From NCBI RefSeq assembly GCF_050624435.1, contig NC_134546.1, positions 39,883,501-39,947,500 of the forward strand: 64,000 nucleotides of DNA. Reading direction: 5' to 3'. Both the position numbers and the translations under genes were made by a program. Shown in pieces: positions 1 to 10,313 of the stretch (positions within the stretch are counted from its first letter, which is position 1; the number at the start of each line of letters is the position of its first letter). This stretch comes from Tenrec ecaudatus (lineage: Eukaryota > Chordata > Mammalia > Afrosoricida > Tenrecidae). The notes below the pieces were generated by a model, which searched no databases, had not been told where the DNA came from, and saw only the letters and a program-made list of their open reading frames with translations.

Positions 1-110
1 ACATCAATTGCATAAAGCACATCTGTACAGTCTTTGCCCTAATCATTTTTTTCTCCTCTTTTCTTTTTTTACATTTATTAGGGACTCATACAACTCTTAT
101 CACCACATTT
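1..110 (-). mobile_element. L1 3' tail, antisense, with duplicated tail
   Basis: Read on the minus strand this is the 3' end of the L1 family common in this window. A first tail ends in GAGTCCCTAATAAA, then an A-rich spacer leads into a second partial tail starting at AATGATTAGGG. The same junction is seen in the copy at 42825-43337. The second tail runs off the left edge of the window. Confidence 0.75.
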
Positions 111-268
111 AAAAACTTTTTAAAAAGTTTCAGTGCATCAGGTTGTTGTCACTGAAACTTTAACAAAGTTGTGACAAGCCATTGTCTGGAATGTAACAGG
201 TATGTAAGTATATTCGGATAAGGTTGGTTTCCTTAAATATTTTTAATTCCTTTTTTTCCTCGTGGTAG

Positions 269-469
269 GTAAAAGGTGAATCTTTGTTTCATTCCCCCAA
301 AATGGACCTGAATGTCGATGGAGAACAACTGGATCTGGATCCTGGTCAAACTCTGATTTACTATGTTGATGAAAAAGCGCCTGAGTTTTCCATGCAGGGG
401 CTGAGAGCTGGCATTATTGCTATCATTGTTGTCGTGGCCTTAGCGGTCATCGCCGGCATTGTCGTGCTG
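269..469 (+). CDS. EPCAM: EPCAM coding exon 7 (partial gene; earlier exons outside window)
   Basis: EPCAM is a homophilic epithelial adhesion glycoprotein of the basolateral membrane. This 201-bp exon has phase 0 at both ends, an acceptor (TCGTGGTAG) just before 269 and a donor GTGAGT at 470. It encodes 67 residues. The first part is the end of the extracellular domain, with the recognisable stretches [20 protein letters not shown] and SMQGLRAG. The second part is most of the single transmembrane helix, [19 protein letters not shown]. The length equals human exon 7 as I recall it (c.658-858). The helix region is the known gamma-secretase substrate that releases the intracellular domain. The upstream exons lie left of the window, so the gene is seen only as its 3' end. 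Open frame continuing past the donor into the intron is not coding. Confidence 0.95.
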
Positions 470-938
470 GTGAGTAGAGTTGAAGAGCTTCTTCAAAATC
501 TATTCCTGAAATCTATGCATCTGGATTTTCTGACTAAAATTCTCTAGCGTGACTACCTGCCGTTGGCATTTCTGAACAGTCGCAGTTGAGCACCTCCCTA
601 CCTCACAGCCATTGACGTTGCCATCAGGCACCAGGCGTCTTTCACAGAATGTCAGGCTCGGGCACGGTACCTGCACTTTCTAGCCGGTCCATGAAGTGAA
701 GCAACGGAAGACAAGAGTAGCATAGAAAATAATGGAAGGTAGAACAAAATCCACAATCATTTTGTTAAACACCAAACGTATTGATGTGATCGAAACAAGT
801 GGATCTCCCAAGATTGTGGCCCTTAGACAGCACACTCTCCTGGAACTGAACCCACCTTTCAGCCAAACAGTGGCCCATGAAGTGGACAGCACCACCAGGG
901 ACGAGTGTGCCCTTCAGAGCAGTAATTTAAACAAACTC

Positions 939-1128
939 CCACTCACTGCCATTATATTGAGTTTGACTCATGGCGACCTTATAGGACAGCATAGGACTGC
1001 CCCCATGAGTTTCTGAGACCATATAAAGGAGTAGAAAGGCTCCTCTCTCCTTCTGAGCAACTGGTGGTTTTGAACTGCTGACCTTGGATTTAGCAGTCCA
1101 AAGGGCAATCCACTACGCCTTCTCAGAA
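939..1128 (-). mobile_element. AfroSINE copy (EPCAM intron 7)
   Basis: The family is a tRNA-derived SINE whose antisense form runs from a tail (GACTCATGGCGACC, TATAGGACAG), through GTTTCTGAGACC and GAGTAGAAAG, to a head containing GGTTTTGAACTGCTGACC and the CCACTACGCC box. All these blocks are present here. The family is typical of Afrotheria and shares its 3' tail with RTE/BovB. Confidence 0.8.
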
Positions 1129-1133
1129 CAACA

Positions 1134-1306
1134 TAAACTCTCAATGCCTTCAAGTCAGTGCTGGTTCACAGCAAGCCCCCTGTGGGTTTCCGAGACTGTA
1201 ACTGTTTACAGGAATATAAAGCCCAGTCTTTGTCCCTTGGAACTGCTGCTGGTGGATTTGAACTACTGACCTTGAGGATCACAGCCCAATGTGTCACCAC
1301 TACATT
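1134..1306 (-). mobile_element. AfroSINE copy (EPCAM intron 7)
   Basis: A second antisense copy lies six bases after the previous one. GTGGGTTTCCGAGACTGTAA, the GGATTTGAACTACTGACC head and GTGTCACCACTAC can be read. The tail is more diverged than in its neighbour. Confidence 0.75.
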
Positions 1307-2229
1307 AGGCAAGGGACCAAAATGGCAACATTTACTCAAAGACAAAGGACAGAAGGCAGGAAAGAGGGACAAATGGAAAACGGACCCCAGGGAAGAAATG
1401 GGGAGAGTACTGTTAACATTGAGGGATTGTAACACATAGATACATAGAATTTTTAAAATCACAGGTGATAAGTAACAGTTATCACGGGTGATAAGTAACA
1501 GTTCTAGATAACAAATGGAACTAATGATTCAAGTTAGTAGTTTATCCCCTTTACAAGCAGGGATGATTCTAGAATGTAAAGGTGAGACAACCAAAGTCGT
1601 AAGGCAAAAAACATTTTTGAAGCAGATTTTAAGGTATGTAGGAATTTATATTTTCAATTTAGTGGACTTGTCACACTTGACTATCCATCTGGAAGAAAAC
1701 AAAATTTGAATTCCTGTTTTGAGCCCCCTGAGGCTGGCCGCATTGCCAAGCTACGTGAGAAGGATAGGTCATAGGTAACACAGCACAGCAGTGTGAAAGG
1801 CATGGGTAGCATATTCGTGTTTCAAAACAAAGTCCAAATAGACTAACATTAATTTTGGAAGTATTTTTCAACCTTGTGTTAAGGGAAATGTTGAATAGCT
1901 AAGACTAAACTAAAAATATCGATGCATGAAACTAAGAAGGACATTATGCATAATATCCAAAGAGTTCTTAGAAATTGATGAAAGGAAGACATGAAACCAC
2001 CTAAGGACAAAGCAGCAGGTGTAGACAGGCAGTTAATAGATCATATATTTTAATTGTCAAACATGAGAAATTAATAACTACTACTTCTTTAATAATACTA
2101 ACTGTTCTGTAGTAATGAAAGCCCAAGTAACGAGATAGTGTTTATGGCTGTTAGTTAAGTCCGTAGGAGACTGGATGCATCTTTTTATTGGAAGTTGTAA
2201 CGGAATTATGTTCTCCCCAAGTAGCCAAA

Positions 2230-2310
2230 TACACATATATGTGTGCGTGGTGTATATACACGCGTGTGTGTCTGTCCCTGCATACACACATGTATATGTG
2301 TATGTGTTGT
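2230..2310. repeat. Alternating purine-pyrimidine (CA/TG/TA) tract
   Basis: Interrupted runs of ACACATATATGTGTG, TATACACGCGTGTGTGTC and TACACACATGTATATGTG make a microsatellite-like tract with Z-DNA-compatible alternation. Confidence 0.7.
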
Positions 2311-3011
2311 AATCCTAACCTCTGGTTATAGTTATAATACATTTTAGAGATGGGTTGTCTGTTTTATTAGTTGGACACTTTTAGGGCAGGGTATGTTTTA
2401 ATTCCCTCTCTTAAAACAGAAAAGAGATCAAATAAGCAAGTGTAAGAAGCAGAGATGATGGGGGAAGAGAGATTCCACACCATATGAAGATTGTCCAGGG
2501 GCAGAAGGACAAAGACAAGTACCTTGCTCAAAGCAGGCAGTGTCTCCTCCATCCCACCCCAGCCCCCTACAGCTGGTGTCCTCAACGTGGATTTACAGCT
2601 ACCCGTTTCTGGAAGTTCTGTGACATTAGATAACCAAGAAAGGAGGCTTCCTAAGATGTTGCTAATTAGCTACAGAGTGAGATGATTTATATGATCCCAT
2701 ATTTAGACCCCAAACTTAGATGCATGTTTATCTGTGTTAAAATGACCCTGGGGCGGGGGAAATAGAAGAAAGATGATTCTTCCCCTCCCCCCCCATCATT
2801 TTCTTGACAATTATTTTTGCTTTGTTTCACTGGTTATAATTTTTTTAATTTAGTACTGAAATCTTAAAAATAATAAATGTTTATGGTTAGATTTTGAAGT
2901 TGAATTTGTTCAGGTAGGAACCCTATCCATTAAAAGCATTTATTGCTGACTTAGGCTAACTTTTTGTTGGGTAGCAATCTTAAAATAATAATTTTTTTTC
3001 CTGCTTTTCAG

Positions 3012-3056
3012 GTTGTTTCCAGAAGAAAGAGAATGGCCAAGTATGAGAAGGCTGAG
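3012..3056 (+). CDS. EPCAM: EPCAM coding exon 8
   Basis: This 45-bp exon encodes VVSRRKRMAKYEKAE: the last membrane residues, the basic stop-transfer cluster RRKR and the start of the cytoplasmic tail. The acceptor is TTTTCAG before 3012 and the donor GTAAAT is at 3057. Phase is 0 at both ends and the length matches human exon 8. Human has VISRKKR at this point, so only conservative differences are visible. The tail anchors EPCAM to the actin cytoskeleton and is the signalling fragment after intramembrane cleavage (established for the family). The exon is too short to stand out as an open frame and was found by continuing the EPCAM frame from exon 7. Confidence 0.93.
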
Positions 3057-3748
3057 GTAAATGATAACGTATGGAATAAAGCCAGTGGCCACTGAGTCGG
3101 TTCCACGTGATGACCCCTGGGCGCCCGAGTTGCACAGTGGCAATTGGAAATACATCCCATGGCTTGGGACTAGCACACCTTAGCCTCAGAGTAGCACCCC
3201 TGCTTTTCCGCATTTTAAAGAAAGAGGGCTTGCACAGCAGATTTTCCCACGAAATGTGTTATTTGATCACTTGATTGCTGCTTCCATGAGCATTGGATAA
3301 GGATTAGACCGTATGATCACTGTGAAGTTTTGGTTCCATACGTGGCTCGTGGCATTTGTTTGCCACCAATAGATGTCATCAGGCATTGTTGTCTGGAGAG
3401 GCTCTGCCTGAGACTTAATGCAGAGCTTTGATGTCCTCACCTGTACAATGAAATATGGATAGTAGAGAAATAACTACTACTTCTTTAATAGTCTTACAGA
3501 GCTAGCTTATCTACTGCTTTCTCCAGTCACTTGGTCATCTTCTATCTTGACAGCAGTTTGGCTCATCCATTGTATTGTATGGTGCTGTGCAAATTCCGTT
3601 TCTCTCCCCCCCCCCCCTTTTAAAAAATCTCACATGTGGAAGAAGACGCTCTTGCTCTATTAGCTTTGTTTCTATATATTAAAATATTTACAGAATGAAA
3701 GCAGATTAACAAATCACTATTACTGATTTCCCTTTTTATCTCTTTCAG
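3057..3748 (+). other. EPCAM intron 8
   Basis: A 692-bp intron. A MIR-like stretch (GTCCTCACCTGTACAATGAAATATGGATAGTAG) is visible at about 3405-3500 and a C-rich run at 3607-3617. Nothing else was recognised. Confidence 0.8.
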
Positions 3749-3790
3749 ATAAAGGAGATGGGTGAGATGCATAGGGAACTGAATGCGTAA
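3749..3790 (+). CDS. EPCAM: EPCAM terminal coding exon 9
   Basis: This exon encodes the C-terminal 13 residues IKEMGEMHRELNA and a TAA stop at 3788-3790. It is identical to the human C-terminus as I recall it. The acceptor is TCTTTCAG before 3749. The total cytoplasmic tail over exons 8-9 is 25-26 residues, the usual length. The 3' UTR follows directly. Confidence 0.95.
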   Translation: MKEMGEMHRELNA

Positions 3791-4220
3791 CTACAAGAAA
3801 TCGAGTCATTACAAGGGAAATTAACAGTCTCAGAGGACTACTGTACCAAGCATGAGATGAAGAAAAGATTCAGGATTCTATTTTGTTGTTAGTTAGCATA
3901 GTATGTTTGTAATTGTAAAACTTGTACTCAAAATATAAGCAGCTTGAAATTGACTTCATCAATCTTGAAATTTTGACAAGTCTCATATATGCAGATCTAA
4001 TGTAAAAGTCACAACTTCTGCGTAGTTAACATTATTTATGTACAACATTGGGAAGTCTATATGTTAAATATGCTTTCACCTTAGACTTCGAATAACTGTT
4101 GTCTCATGTACTGTGATTAAAAGCTGCCTTTCTATTTACATTTTGAGTTGTACATATTACTGCTTTTAATTTCTTTAAACTTTTTTATGGATTACGAAAT
4201 AAAAACATTTTAAAACTGAA
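3791..4220 (+). other. EPCAM: EPCAM 3' UTR
   Basis: AT-rich sequence from the TAA stop to about 20 bases past the AATAAA. It has no repeat insertion, unlike the flanks, as expected for a retained UTR. The exact cleavage site is inferred, not seen. Confidence 0.75.
4198..4203 (+). promoter_or_regulatory. EPCAM polyadenylation signal AATAAA
   Basis: A canonical AATAAA lies about 410 bases after the stop codon and is followed by T-rich sequence (AATTTTCTAATTTTGTTTG). It is the only AATAAA hexamer between the stop and 4220. An upstream GATTAAAAG at about 4115 is a weaker alternative. Confidence 0.75.
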
Positions 4221-4585
4221 TTTTCTAATTTTGTTTGCATCATTTATTCACATTTCATAACATGCACCTTAATAGGGTAACAATTATCCTGAACACCAAT
4301 ACACATTGAATATAGTTTTACTTGCATGATAAAATCATGTATATTTGGTATGAAATGTACATTCTGCTTTTTATATATAACTTCTGCGTAGAAAAGCCAG
4401 TTGTATTCAGAGTGAATCATCAGTTTATAATTTAGGAAATGATTGATAGTTTGATACAACGATGAGACCCTAAAATAGAATTGATATAGAATGTTCTGAA
4501 CCATGAATTGTATGGTTGCTTGAGCTAGAGGTGTTTGACACATTGGCTTCTCTCTGTTTACCTAATAGGGTAAAATTGCATTTCA

Positions 4586-4699
4586 CCGTATATACTTGTG
4601 TATAAGTTGAGTTTTTCAGCACATTTTTAATGCAGTTTTTGTGGTAAAATTAAGTGTCTCGGCTGATTTTCGGGTCAGGTTATACTCGAATATATATGG
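4586..4699. mobile_element. Tc1/mariner-like MITE, copy 1
   Basis: A 114-bp element with terminal inverted repeats: left CCGTATATACTTGTGTATAA, and right end read in reverse CCATATATATTCGAGTATAA. TA follows the right end and CA (a likely decayed TA) precedes the left. Homologous copies occur at 28026-28136 and 59014-59101. There is no coding capacity. The family name is not known to me. Confidence 0.7.
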
Positions 4700-4887
4700 T
4701 ATTTTGTTGCCTAGAAAAGGAAATCCCAACTTAAAACATGAAGTTATACTAAACCACATGACATTTTGTACATCTTAATTAGCAATATGTGTTACATATT
4801 TAAGTAAATATGTTTTGGGGTAATGTTTGCAACCCCCGATGGAAATAATTAAGGTATTAGACTTGAGTCAGCAATCATCAGATGATG

Positions 4888-5612
4888 TGTTAGTCTGGGT
4901 AGACTAGAGAAACAAATTCATAGACAATTGTGTATAAGAAAGATCTTAGGGCAAGATATGACAAAATAACGATGTATAAATTACCAAGGGCATATGAGGG
5001 AGGGGGGAATGGGGAGGGAGGGGGGGGAAAAAAGAGGACCTGATGCAAGGGGCTTAAGTGGAGAGCAAATGCCTTGAGAATGATTGGGGCAGGGAATGTA
5101 TGGATGTGCTTTATACAATTGATGTATGTATATGTATGGATTGTGGTAAGAGTTGTTTGAGTCCCTAATAAAATGTAAAAGAAGAAAAAAAAATATTTAT
5201 ATACAAGAGTAATTGAATACTGAGGAAACAGCCCAGCCCAGATCAAGTCCAAAAGTCCAACATTAGCCCATCTGTCAGATACCAACTTATAAAGTCCTCT
5301 TCGGACTTATAAAACACATGCAATGATGTCAAATGCAGGAAGATCACAGGCCAGTGGGTGGGAAGCCTTGTTGACCCAGTGGCAGTGGAAGCATCTCAGC
5401 ACTGGCAGGGGTCTCCATGGCAACACAGCTCCTTGTATCTTGTCTGCAGCAAGAGTGTCTCCAAGGGCGTGTGTCACTCTCCCCTAGCCTCCAGTAAGCT
5501 ATGTACCTCCTTAGCAGCTCCAAATGAGGTCATCAAGCTGCCCTGATTGACAGGCTAAGCTCCACCTCTTTCCTCAAGTCCCAAATTGACAACATTATGT
5601 AACTATCACAGA
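4888..5612 (+). repeat. LTR-like ~500-bp interspersed repeat, copy 1 (split by an L1 tail)
   Basis: It starts TGTTAGTCTGGGTAGACTAG and ends near AACTATCACAG. It is interrupted at about 4949-5190 by an L1 3' end. The internal blocks GCCCAGCCCAGATCAAGTCC, TTAGCCCATCTGTC, GGCAGTGGAAGCATCTCA and TGATTGACAGGCTAA recur in the copy at 48133-48605 and, reversed, at 7605-8133 and 35108-35622. The terminal TG..CA character suggests an LTR, but no internal retroviral region is seen. Confidence 0.65.
4949..5190 (+). mobile_element. L1 3' tail, sense, nested in the LTR-like repeat
   Basis: It runs from GGGCAAGATATGACAAAATAA through the G-rich block and GGACCTGATGCAAGGGG to GAGTCCCTAATAAAATG and an A-rich tail. 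It is 5' truncated. It carries a sense AATAAA downstream of EPCAM. Confidence 0.85.
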
Positions 5613-5769
5613 CAGGAACCCAGTTTTAAGGGGGCTACTAGTATCATGGAGTTTAAGATGTCTTGAAATGTGTGGCTTCGTAAAAGAATTTTTTTAAGGA
5701 TTCTAAAGATTAAGAAAATGTAACTAGATTAAAAGAGGTAGCATATAATTAAGAACCAATGGTACTGAA

Positions 5770-6725
5770 GAAAGAATATCATGTTGCACCGAAGATGATA
5801 GCCAAAAACAAGGCTCAGGGAACTGACAATAGCAATAGAAAAGTTTCAACAATCGCATGAAACACTGGGAGCACTGATAGATGCCAAGAAGTTTGGAAGA
5901 CAGCTACCTGGCCAAATGTCTGGAAGAGATCCACATTTGCATGTATTTCAAAGAAAGAGATTACAACTCAATGTAAAAAACAAAAGTCTTCACCACTGGA
6001 CCAATAGGTAACATGATACATGGAGAAAGGTTTGAAGTTGTTGAGGAGTTTGTCTTGCTTGGATCCACAATCAATGCTCATGGAGGCAGCAGTCAAGATT
6101 TAACTTAAATCTGCACGTCTTTAGTATTGAAAAGCAAGGGTGTTACTTCGAGGGCTAAGGCGCTTCTAACCCAAAAAACAAACCCAAATCAAGTGCCAGT
6201 CAATTCTGATCCATGGCAACCCTACATGATGCAGGAGTGAAAGTTCCCTCTTTCTCCCTCAGAGCTCCTGGTGGTTTCCAAATGTGAACCTTGTGGCTCA
6301 TGTCCCAGTGCATATTTTCAGCCATCTGCTGTGCATTTGGAAGCTGGATATTGAATACAGAAGCAAAGAAGAATCGATGTATTTGAATTACGGTGCTGGA
6401 GACGAATATTGGAAGTACTATAGACTGCCAAAAGAACTCTATCCTACAGGAAGTACAGCCAGAGTGCTCTTTAGAAGCAAGGATGACAAGACTGTCAATA
6501 CCCTGGGCCCTTCAGGACAGACCAGCCCCTAGAAAAGGTCGCCATGCTTAGTAAAGCAGAGGGCCAGCGAATAAGAGGAAGGGCCTTGACAGGCTGATTG
6601 GCAAAGTGGCTGAAACTATAGGCTCAAACATGACACCTGTGAGGATGGTACAAGACTGTCGTTCTGTTCTTCCTAGGGCTGCTGTGAATGGGGACAGACT
6701 TGGCGGCACTCGACAACCACACGAG
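5770..6725 (+). mobile_element. RTE/BovB 3' end (ORF relic plus tail), split by a SINE
   Basis: The decayed C-terminal part of an RTE-type reverse transcriptase ORF. Recognisable blocks are GAAGTTGTTGAGGAGTTTGT, CTTGGATCCACAATCAATGC, GAAGCTGGATATTGAATACA, GGAAGTACAGCCAGAGTGCT and GAGGGCCAGCGAATAAGAGG. The tail ends GGCGGCACTCGACAACC. An antisense AfroSINE at 6171-6300 interrupts it. The reading frame is broken many times, so it is non-functional. The left boundary is approximate. Confidence 0.75.
6171..6300 (-). mobile_element. AfroSINE nested in the RTE element
   Basis: AAGTGCCAGTCAATTCTGAT, CATGGCAACCCTA and the head GGTGGTTTCCAAATGTGAACC are readable. The RTE sequence resumes on both sides, so the SINE inserted later. 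Confidence 0.65.
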
Positions 6726-6729
6726 TGTT

Positions 6730-7600
6730 AGCTCTCTGGTAGGCAGAATTCAAGCCGGCCTCCCAGTTTGTTCATTCTGAAAGAGCCCTGAAGACACTGT
6801 GGGCCAAACATTGGACCACCAATGACAAGGGGACTGGTTTGAGCCCACCAGTTTCTCTGGAAGGAAGATGAATCTGTTCTTGTAAAGAGCATAGTCTCAG
6901 AATCCCTGGGGAGCAGGACCCTGTCCGACAGGGTCACTATGAATGTAGTGGGCTTAGTCTGGGAGTGTTCAAACCTTGTTTAATTCCTTCTGAATATGAA
7001 CAAGCATGTGAATGCGATGGGCTGTCTCCCCAGATGGTTAGCTTGTACGGCAAAGATTGAAGAGTTTTTACTTTTCGATCAGTTACTTTTTTTTTACTCT
7101 GCTAATCAGTTAAATTTTAATTAAAAGGGAGATTTCACTGGGTGACCCTGACTTAATCAAGGGAGCCTTTTATTTATTTATTTATTTATTTATTTTGTTA
7201 TTTTTTTTAAAGGGAGCCTTTTAAAGGGGGGCCTGAAGCAATAGCTCAGGAGCATAGTGTTCACAGAGAAAACATTCTACTTCGACTTTGCTTAATGCTG
7301 TGAACCACCATCTGAGGTACTGCTATTTCTCCCCACCCAGAGAACTAAGAATGAAATAAGCCAAAGATACAATTAGTATCCAAAGAATGAGAGAGCCAGG
7401 AAAACCCCAGCTTCCCCAAGGGTGAGGGGAGAACTAGATGGAGGTGGCTACCCCAAACGATGACTCTGACCAGGATCACAACAGAAGTTCTCAGACGAAG
7501 TAAGAGAAAAATGCAGAACAAATTCAAAATGATTTTTTAAAAATCTTACTGGTCCAATAGATGCAGATGGAATTCCTTGAGACTCTGGCCCTGCGGTTGT
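6730..7600. other. Intergenic stretch, mostly unassigned
   Basis: It holds a (TTTA)n microsatellite at about 7171-7194. The 6750-6930 segment has decayed SINE-like phrases (GAGTCCCTGGGGAGCAGG type). No gene was recognised. Confidence 0.6.
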
Positions 7601-7604
7601 TATA

Positions 7605-8133
7605 TAATCGTTTGTCAATTTGAGAGGATTAAGAGTGAAGAGGTGGAGTCTAGCCTAGCAATCAGGTCATAGCCAATGAGGCCTCTGTGTGAGCGTGGCC
7701 TTTTCCAGAGGATTCTGGGAACTCCTGTATTTCTCCTTGGAAGCAGGAGACACATTCTCTCTGCTCACTCCCTGAGAGACTCTCTACAACAGGCAAGACA
7801 CATGGATCTACGCTGATGGCAGAGAGAACCCTGGACCTGGAGGAGCCACGTGGAGACTCCTACAACCATCACTGGATCTACCAGACTATCCACCCACTGG
7901 TCCGTGACCTTCCTGCATTCGTCATTATCGCACGGCTGCATGAGTGAGTGAGTCTGATGAGGAATTTACGGACTAGTATCAACATATGGGGTATATTGGA
8001 CTTATGGACTTGATCTGGACTGGGCTCGGATGTTTTCTCAATATTCAATTTCTCTTGTATATAAAGCTCTTCCTTATACACATGTGAGCGTGTCTATGAA
8101 TTTGTTTCTCTAATCTATCTGTAATAACACAGG
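7605..8133 (-). repeat. LTR-like ~500-bp repeat, copy 2 (antisense, near full length)
   Basis: The reverse of copy 1: it opens with the complement of AAATTGACA and closes with GAATTTGTTTCTCTAATCTA and ACACAG. This copy preserves the central region lost in copy 1 (AGGAGCCACGTGGAGACTCC). Confidence 0.65.
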
Positions 8134-8756
8134 CCCTTAGGCAATTTAATTCAAAATTTGGACTAAACTCCCTCCCCGAGGCCGCTTACAGTCAAACAGT
8201 AAAAAGGTCAATCAAGCAAACAGTAACACCCTGAGTGACTTGCCGCATGAGGAAAAGGGCAGTATTTATCCCCAAGCGGAGGAAGACAGAAGGGGCAGGA
8301 AAGCCCGGTGAGTAGAAACTGGCATACAAATGGAAATGAGAAGGGAAGGCTGGCACAATGTGAGATCACACCCGCGGCAGGAAATTGATAAGCGAGACAG
8401 TTTTGTAAACTTGCACCTAAACCGAAATAAAAACATTCCAAATGTAAATAAACAAATAACGGTAAGGAAAAAGAAGAGGAAGCAGCCGAGATGCTGTTTT
8501 GGAGCAAACTACCCAACCATGGTGAGGCCACTAACTTGGAAGAGGCCCCCGAAACCCAGGTGAGACTGGAGGCTGCCCTGAGGCTGGGACTGCAGTCTTG
8601 TGAGACCTTGAACTAAGGACTCAGGTAAACTGTATCTCGACTCCTCACCTCTGAAAACAGAAAATACATGTTTGTTTGTTTGTTTAATCTTCTAAATTTA
8701 TATCGTAGACATCAAGACTACAACTCTGAAGAAGTACCAGACTCCCCAAACCAGAC

Positions 8757-8937
8757 TTAAAGCTATCGAGTCGATTCCAACTCATGGCCACCTACAGGGA
8801 AGGATCGAACTGCCCCTGTGGGTTTCTGAGACTCTAACTTTGCAGGAGCAGGAAGCCTCTTCTCTGACTGGTGGTTTTGAACTGCTGACCTGGTGGTTAG
8901 TAGTCCCCTCTGTAACCATGATGCCATCAGGGTTCCT
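8757..8937 (-). mobile_element. AfroSINE, well preserved
   Basis: CTATCGAGTCGATTCCAACT, CTGCCCCTGTGGGTTTCTGA, GGTGGTTTTGAACTGCTGAC and CCATCAGGGTTCC are all clear. This is one of the least diverged copies in the window. An unrelated A-rich tail (CCCAATAAAACGAC) follows at 8938-9060. Confidence 0.85.
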
Positions 8938-9174
8938 TATGGAGAAGTACAAAGAAACTCTGAAAATGATAGGTGCAGATTGTACAAGTCTTCTTGATAC
9001 AATTGAACTATTGAATTGTATGATGGGTGGATTATGTCCCAATAAAACGACTTTTTAAAAAAATCCCCAAAAGTTAGGTCTAGCACATGTAAGGCTCAGC
9101 CACTACCCCATGGGCTGAGCTAAAGGAAGGACAGTCTGCCCACTGGCCCCACGCCCACAGACCCCTGCCTACGT

Positions 9175-9478
9175 GGGTGGAGATCCAGACTTGGCTGCGG
9201 TGCCGCCCCAGGGGAGAGAGTCTATTGGAAACTGAGAAAGAAGAGATGAGACCAGATGTCCGTGAGATGGACTGGCACACTGGCTGCACCAATGGGCTCA
9301 AAGATCACAACTGTAAGGACAGAGCAGCACTGGGCAGCGTTTCATTCCGTTGTGCTTAGGGTCACTCTGAGTCAGAGGTGATTCGATGGCCCCGCTGGTG
9401 TAGGACCCGGCAGTGTTTTGTTCTTTTGCGCGCAGCATGGCGGTGAGTTGGGACCTACTAGACAGCACCTTACCACCA
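9175..9478 (+). mobile_element. RTE/BovB 3' tail
   Basis: GAGATGGACTGGCACACTGG, CACCAATGGGCTCAAAGATC, CAGCGTTTCATTCCGTTGTG and a second tail-like GGCAGTGTTTTGTTC block are readable. The 3' end appears partly duplicated. Confidence 0.65.
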
Positions 9479-9486
9479 CCATAGGG

Positions 9487-9826
9487 TAGAGGTCATCAAA
9501 CTCAGGCTTGCGTCTATTTTTGTACAGCCCATGAATTTTATAACTTTAAATTCTTGGGATGGGCGGGGGTGTGATCAAAATATTTTGCCATATGCGAAGA
9601 GTCTATAAAATATAAATTATAAAATAAATAAATTATAACTTACAATGTTCACCTTTTAGTGGAGCGCAGCGGTGCGCACTCACTCGGGGTGATGGGTCTT
9701 TTGTTTAAATAGCCGAGCTAAGCAGATGCCATGGACCCCAGTGACCACCCCACCCCCACTCTCACCCCCTTCCCCCAAACCAGAAGTGCTTTCTCTCTGA
9801 TCTTTTACAGGGTTTGCTGACCAGTG
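9487..9826. mobile_element. hAT-like non-autonomous DNA transposon (340 bp)
   Basis: Imperfect terminal inverted repeats: left TAGAGGTCATCAAACTC, and the right end reversed CACTGGTCAGCAAACCC. The flanks CCATAGGG and CTCTAGGG match at 6 of 8 positions, as expected for a decayed 8-bp hAT target duplication. The interior is AT-rich and has no ORF. Confidence 0.5.
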
Positions 9827-10044
9827 CTCTAGGGTGTTAGGGATGTGGGGGCAAAGGTTTCCAGAGCGAAGTTCTCACTAGAGATCAGAGACACACTACA
9901 ATAAACTTCCCGGGCCCAACGTGCTCTGCTGTCCGTGGCTGAGCAGCATGGTGCTACAGGAGCTGGACACGAGAACCCCACGTGCTGCCAGCTTATCAGG
10001 AACAGAAAGCAAGAGGCCCTCTTGCCATAGCTCTCCATCTCCCT

Positions 10045-10313
10045 CTGCAGAACTGCCCTGATGGGATTCTGACACTTTGGAAGTAGGAAGCCTCATCTTT
10101 CTTCCGTGGCGTGGCTAGTGGATTTGAACTGCCGGCCTTGCCAATAGCAGCCCAATTTGTAAGCCAGTATCTCACTGTCTCCACAGAGCAGGCAAAATGG
10201 GTGAAGCTGCAGCTCACTCACGACCATCGAGTCGGAACTGCACAGAGTAGAACTCCCTGAGGTTTTCCAAGGCTGTAAATCTTCCTGAAGTAGAAAGTCT
10301 CCTCTTTCGAACA
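10045..10313 (-). mobile_element. Two diverged AfroSINE fragments in tandem
   Basis: Fragment one (about 10045-10180) carries GGATTTGAACTGCCGGCCTT. Fragment two (about 10205-10313) carries ACCATCGAGTCGGAACTG, GAACTCCCTGAGG and GAAGTAGAAAGTCTCCTC. Both are antisense. Confidence 0.65.

Larger units (their letters stand above)
470..3011 (+). other. EPCAM intron 7
   Basis: This 2.5-kb GT-AG intron contains two antisense AfroSINEs (939-1306), a short tandem repeat of GGTGATAAGTAACAGTT around 1464-1503 and an alternating purine-pyrimidine tract at about 2230-2310. No conserved coding sequence was seen in the remainder (1310-2230 and 2310-3000). Confidence 0.85.

Noticed and set aside
5770-6725. 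Possible processed pseudogene (readable protein-like stretches)
   Set aside because: The phrases match the RTE/BovB reverse-transcriptase C-terminus and its tail, not a host mRNA.
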